Assembly (NCBI RefSeq): GCF_012726345.1
Contig: NZ_PTXN01000001.1
Location: 522,654 to 586,653 of the forward strand
Length of the DNA stretch: 64,000 nucleotides
Source of the DNA: Marinomonas sp. UCMA 3892
GTDB lineage: Bacteria; Pseudomonadota; Gammaproteobacteria; Pseudomonadales; Marinomonadaceae
Reading direction: 5' to 3'
In this document: piece by piece, positions 62,431-64,000 of the stretch
Position numbering within the stretch: position 1 is the first letter of the stretch
How the letters are laid out: each line of letters starts with the position of its first letter
Made by a program: the position numbers and the translations under genes
Notes under the pieces: generated by a model
Database searches by the model: none
Told to the model about the DNA's origin: nothing
The model's input: only the letters and a program-made list of their open reading frames with translations

Positions 62431-62874
62431 TTAATAGTGTGGATACAGAACCAGCAAATGCATAATAGAGGTAACCGATGTTAAACCGAAATTTAGCGAG
62501 GTGTAATACGGCTTTGCATTATTGGCTTGCTTTAACCAACGAGCATCAACCCAGAAAATAGTTATTAGGCTGAGTAACAAAAGTACAACCGACAGTTCCG
62601 GTGTTTTTAACAGCAAGGAAACCCAAGCGCCGAATACGGTTGCGAAAGAGCATATAAGTAGTTTTGCGCCGTTACGACTTTCAGGTAATTCTATTAATCG
62701 TCCCCACATTGTTCCGCCAATAAAGCTAACAATAACAGCTGCATAAGCTGCAAAAAGTGTCACTCCAGATTTACCAAGGAAGCTACCGTTAGTTAGGCTC
62801 AAATACGTCGCAAAGAGAAATGGAAAAATACCCAATATTGCTAATGTAGCCACTACTGGCTTATAAGAACGCAT
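62431..62874 (-). CDS. DUF3429 membrane protein
   Basis: 147 aa with about five membrane helices and the family stretch YAAVIVSFIGGTMWG. Function is unknown. It is co-directional with DUF393 and the SDR, with 107 bases and a repeat structure between. In pseudomonads and vibrios these genes are often part of light- or stress-induced sets with photolyases, which is background knowledge and not shown here. Confidence 0.88.
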   Translation of the reverse strand: MRSYKPVVATLAILGIFPFLFATYLSLTNGSFLGKSGVTLFAAYAAVIVSFIGGTMWGRLIELPESRNGAKLLICSFATVFGAWVSLLLKTPELSVVLLLLSLITIFWVDARWLKQANNAKPYYTSLNFGLTSVTSIMHLLVLYPHY

Positions 62875-63220
62875 GCCGTTACCTTTAAATAAATGCTATA
62901 TGTAAATGAGAATATGTAAACAATACGAATTATCTAACAAAATGGACTTTAAAACAGCAATCCAGTTCCTTATTTTGTCCTATTTTTGTGCATAAAAGTG
63001 TAAAGTTTTTTGTTATGGCCATTTGGCTGGGATATGCAGGTGTTATCTTGCCTGCCGTTGTTTGAAAAAGGGTAAAGAATACTTATTCATTGCTTGCGTG
63101 GAATCGCCATTGAGCGAAATAGGGTCAACGAGTACAATGGACGGCTATTATTACTTGAACATGATGCCAGATTGGCTTTTATGTCCTCATTAACGAATTT
63201 TGCTTAAGGTGTGTTTAGAA
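62875..63220. other. Divergent intergenic region, no gene seen
   Basis: 346 bases between DUF3429 and glycyl-tRNA synthetase. It should carry both promoters. I saw no tRNA, T-box or long hairpin here. Confidence 0.5.
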
Positions 63221-64000
63221 ATGCCAGCTAAAACAATGGATGAACTCGTCTCCCTATGTAAACGTCGCGGATTTATTTTCCAAGGCAGTGAAATCTACGG
63301 TGGTATGCAAGGTGCTTACGATTACGGTCCGCTAGGTATTGAATTAAAAAACAACCTAAAAGCCGCTTGGTGGCGTTCAATGGTATATGAGCGTGACGAT
63401 GTAGAAGGTTTGGATGCTGCGATTATCCAAAACAAACACGTCTACAAATATTCTGGTCACGAAGATACTTTCACCGATCCAATGGTAGATTGTCACGAAT
63501 GTAAATCTCGTATGCGCGCTGACCACATGAAAGACATCAAAGTATGCGATAACTGTGGTTCTACCAATGTTACTCCGCCTCGTGATTTTAACTTGATGTT
63601 CAAAACCAACGTTGGCCCAATGGTGAACGAAGAGTCTTACACTTACCTTCGTCCAGAAACCGCACAAGGTATCTTCACTAACTTCAAAAACGTTGTTGAT
63701 TCGACTTCTCGCACTTTGCCATTTGGTATCGCGCAGATCGGTAAATCATTCCGTAACGAAATTACTCCGCGTAACTTCATCTTCCGTGTTCGTGAATTCG
63801 AACAAATGGAATTAGAATTCTTTTGTAAGCCAGGTGAAGATGAAAAATGGCATGAATTCTGGGTTAACGCTCGTAAACAATGGTGGTTGGATCAAGGTCT
63901 AGCAGAAGAGAATATCCAGTTTGAATATGTGACTGGCGATGACTTAGCTCATTATTCAAAATCTACTGTGGATATCTTGTACAAGTTTCCACATGGTTTT
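63221..64000 (+). CDS. glyQS: Glycyl-tRNA synthetase, single-chain alpha2 type (3' end outside window)
   Basis: The first 260 residues of a class II synthetase. Blocks visible are [35 protein letters not shown] (motif 1 region), a CHEC...CDNC zinc-type cluster (residues about 92-116), and motif 2 [25 protein letters not shown]. This is the homodimeric GlyRS of archaea, eukaryotes and some bacteria, unrelated in most of its length to the GlyQ/GlyS tetramer usual in gammaproteobacteria. Open to the window end. Confidence 0.95.
   Translation, partial: MPAKTMDELVSLCKRRGFIFQGSEIYGGMQGAYDYGPLGIELKNNLKAAWWRSMVYERDDVEGLDAAIIQNKHVYKYSGHEDTFTDPMVDCHECKSRMRADHMKDIKVCDNCGSTNVTPPRDFNLMFKTNVGPMVNEESYTYLRPETAQGIFTNFKNVVDSTSRTLPFGIAQIGKSFRNEITPRNFIFRVREFEQMELEFFCKPGEDEKWHEFWVNARKQWWLDQGLAEENIQFEYVTGDDLAHYSKSTVDILYKFPHGF

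Noticed and set aside
62875..63220. T-box or tRNA-like leader before glycyl-tRNA synthetase
   Set aside because: No T-box core sequence or matching secondary structure was seen, and T-boxes are rare in gammaproteobacteria.

Overview
The window looks like chromosome from a marine gammaproteobacterium of the Oceanospirillales, most plausibly Marinomonas or a close relative. This rests on the mix of EF-P with EpmA and EpmB, TmcA, a GntR-prpBCD methylcitrate cluster, TRAP and CUT1 transporters, many chemoreceptors and c-di-GMP enzymes, and moderate-to-low GC with TTA/TTG-rich leucine usage. I see no rRNA, tRNA, CRISPR array, IS element or prophage.

Layout. 1-2.8 kb: end of a sigma-54 activator gene, a PEBP-family secreted protein and an AraC regulator. 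2.8-6.6 kb: a leftward, translationally coupled drug-efflux operon (TetR, HlyD-like lipoprotein, ABC ATPase, ABC-2 permease) with a dyad operator. 6.7-10.7 kb: a Cache chemoreceptor, then a distinct 2.2-kb module flanked by imperfect direct repeats, holding a sigma-54-type promoter, a short leader or small RNA ending in a very strong terminator, a chemoreceptor without a sensory domain, and a membrane NIT-like sensor. 10.7-13 kb: YbbO-type SDR, alpha/beta hydrolase, HlyU family. 13.1-22.7 kb: LacI regulator plus an eight-gene sugar or glycoside operon (CUT1 ABC transporter, two Gfo/Idh/MocA oxidoreductases, two TIM-barrel isomerases) with a recognisable promoter and LacI-type operator. 22.7-30.3 kb: VF530 protein, two tandem diguanylate cyclases, NYN nuclease-like protein, a secreted MtaD-like amidohydrolase, and an RNase J-like beta-CASP protein.

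30.3-46.8 kb: epmB divergent from efp, a secreted serine hydrolase and LuxR regulator, DoxX, ribitol-dehydrogenase-like SDR, CurA-like reductase, MocR regulator divergent from EamA and LysE exporters, epmA, dctBD, and a TauE-type exporter. 46.8-54.7 kb: gamma-glutamyltranspeptidase, the DctPQM TRAP transporter (probable DctBD target), and tmcA. 54.8-59.3 kb: prpD, prpC, prpB and their GntR regulator, with three TTGTCGACAA-like sites. 59.4-64 kb: a small conserved protein, an Lrp regulator, a DUF1826 gene behind a probable Zur box, an SDR/DUF393/DUF3429 group, and the start of a single-chain (alpha2-type) glycyl-tRNA synthetase.

How it works together: most of the region is nutrient sensing and uptake (C4-dicarboxylates by DctBD/PQM, a sugar by ABC, propionate by Prp) plus signalling (three one- or two-component sigma-54-type or Cache systems, c-di-GMP, chemotaxis). 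The least conventional pieces are the 8.5-10.7 kb sensor module, the oxidoreductase/isomerase glycoside operon, and several clear but unassigned operator palindromes.
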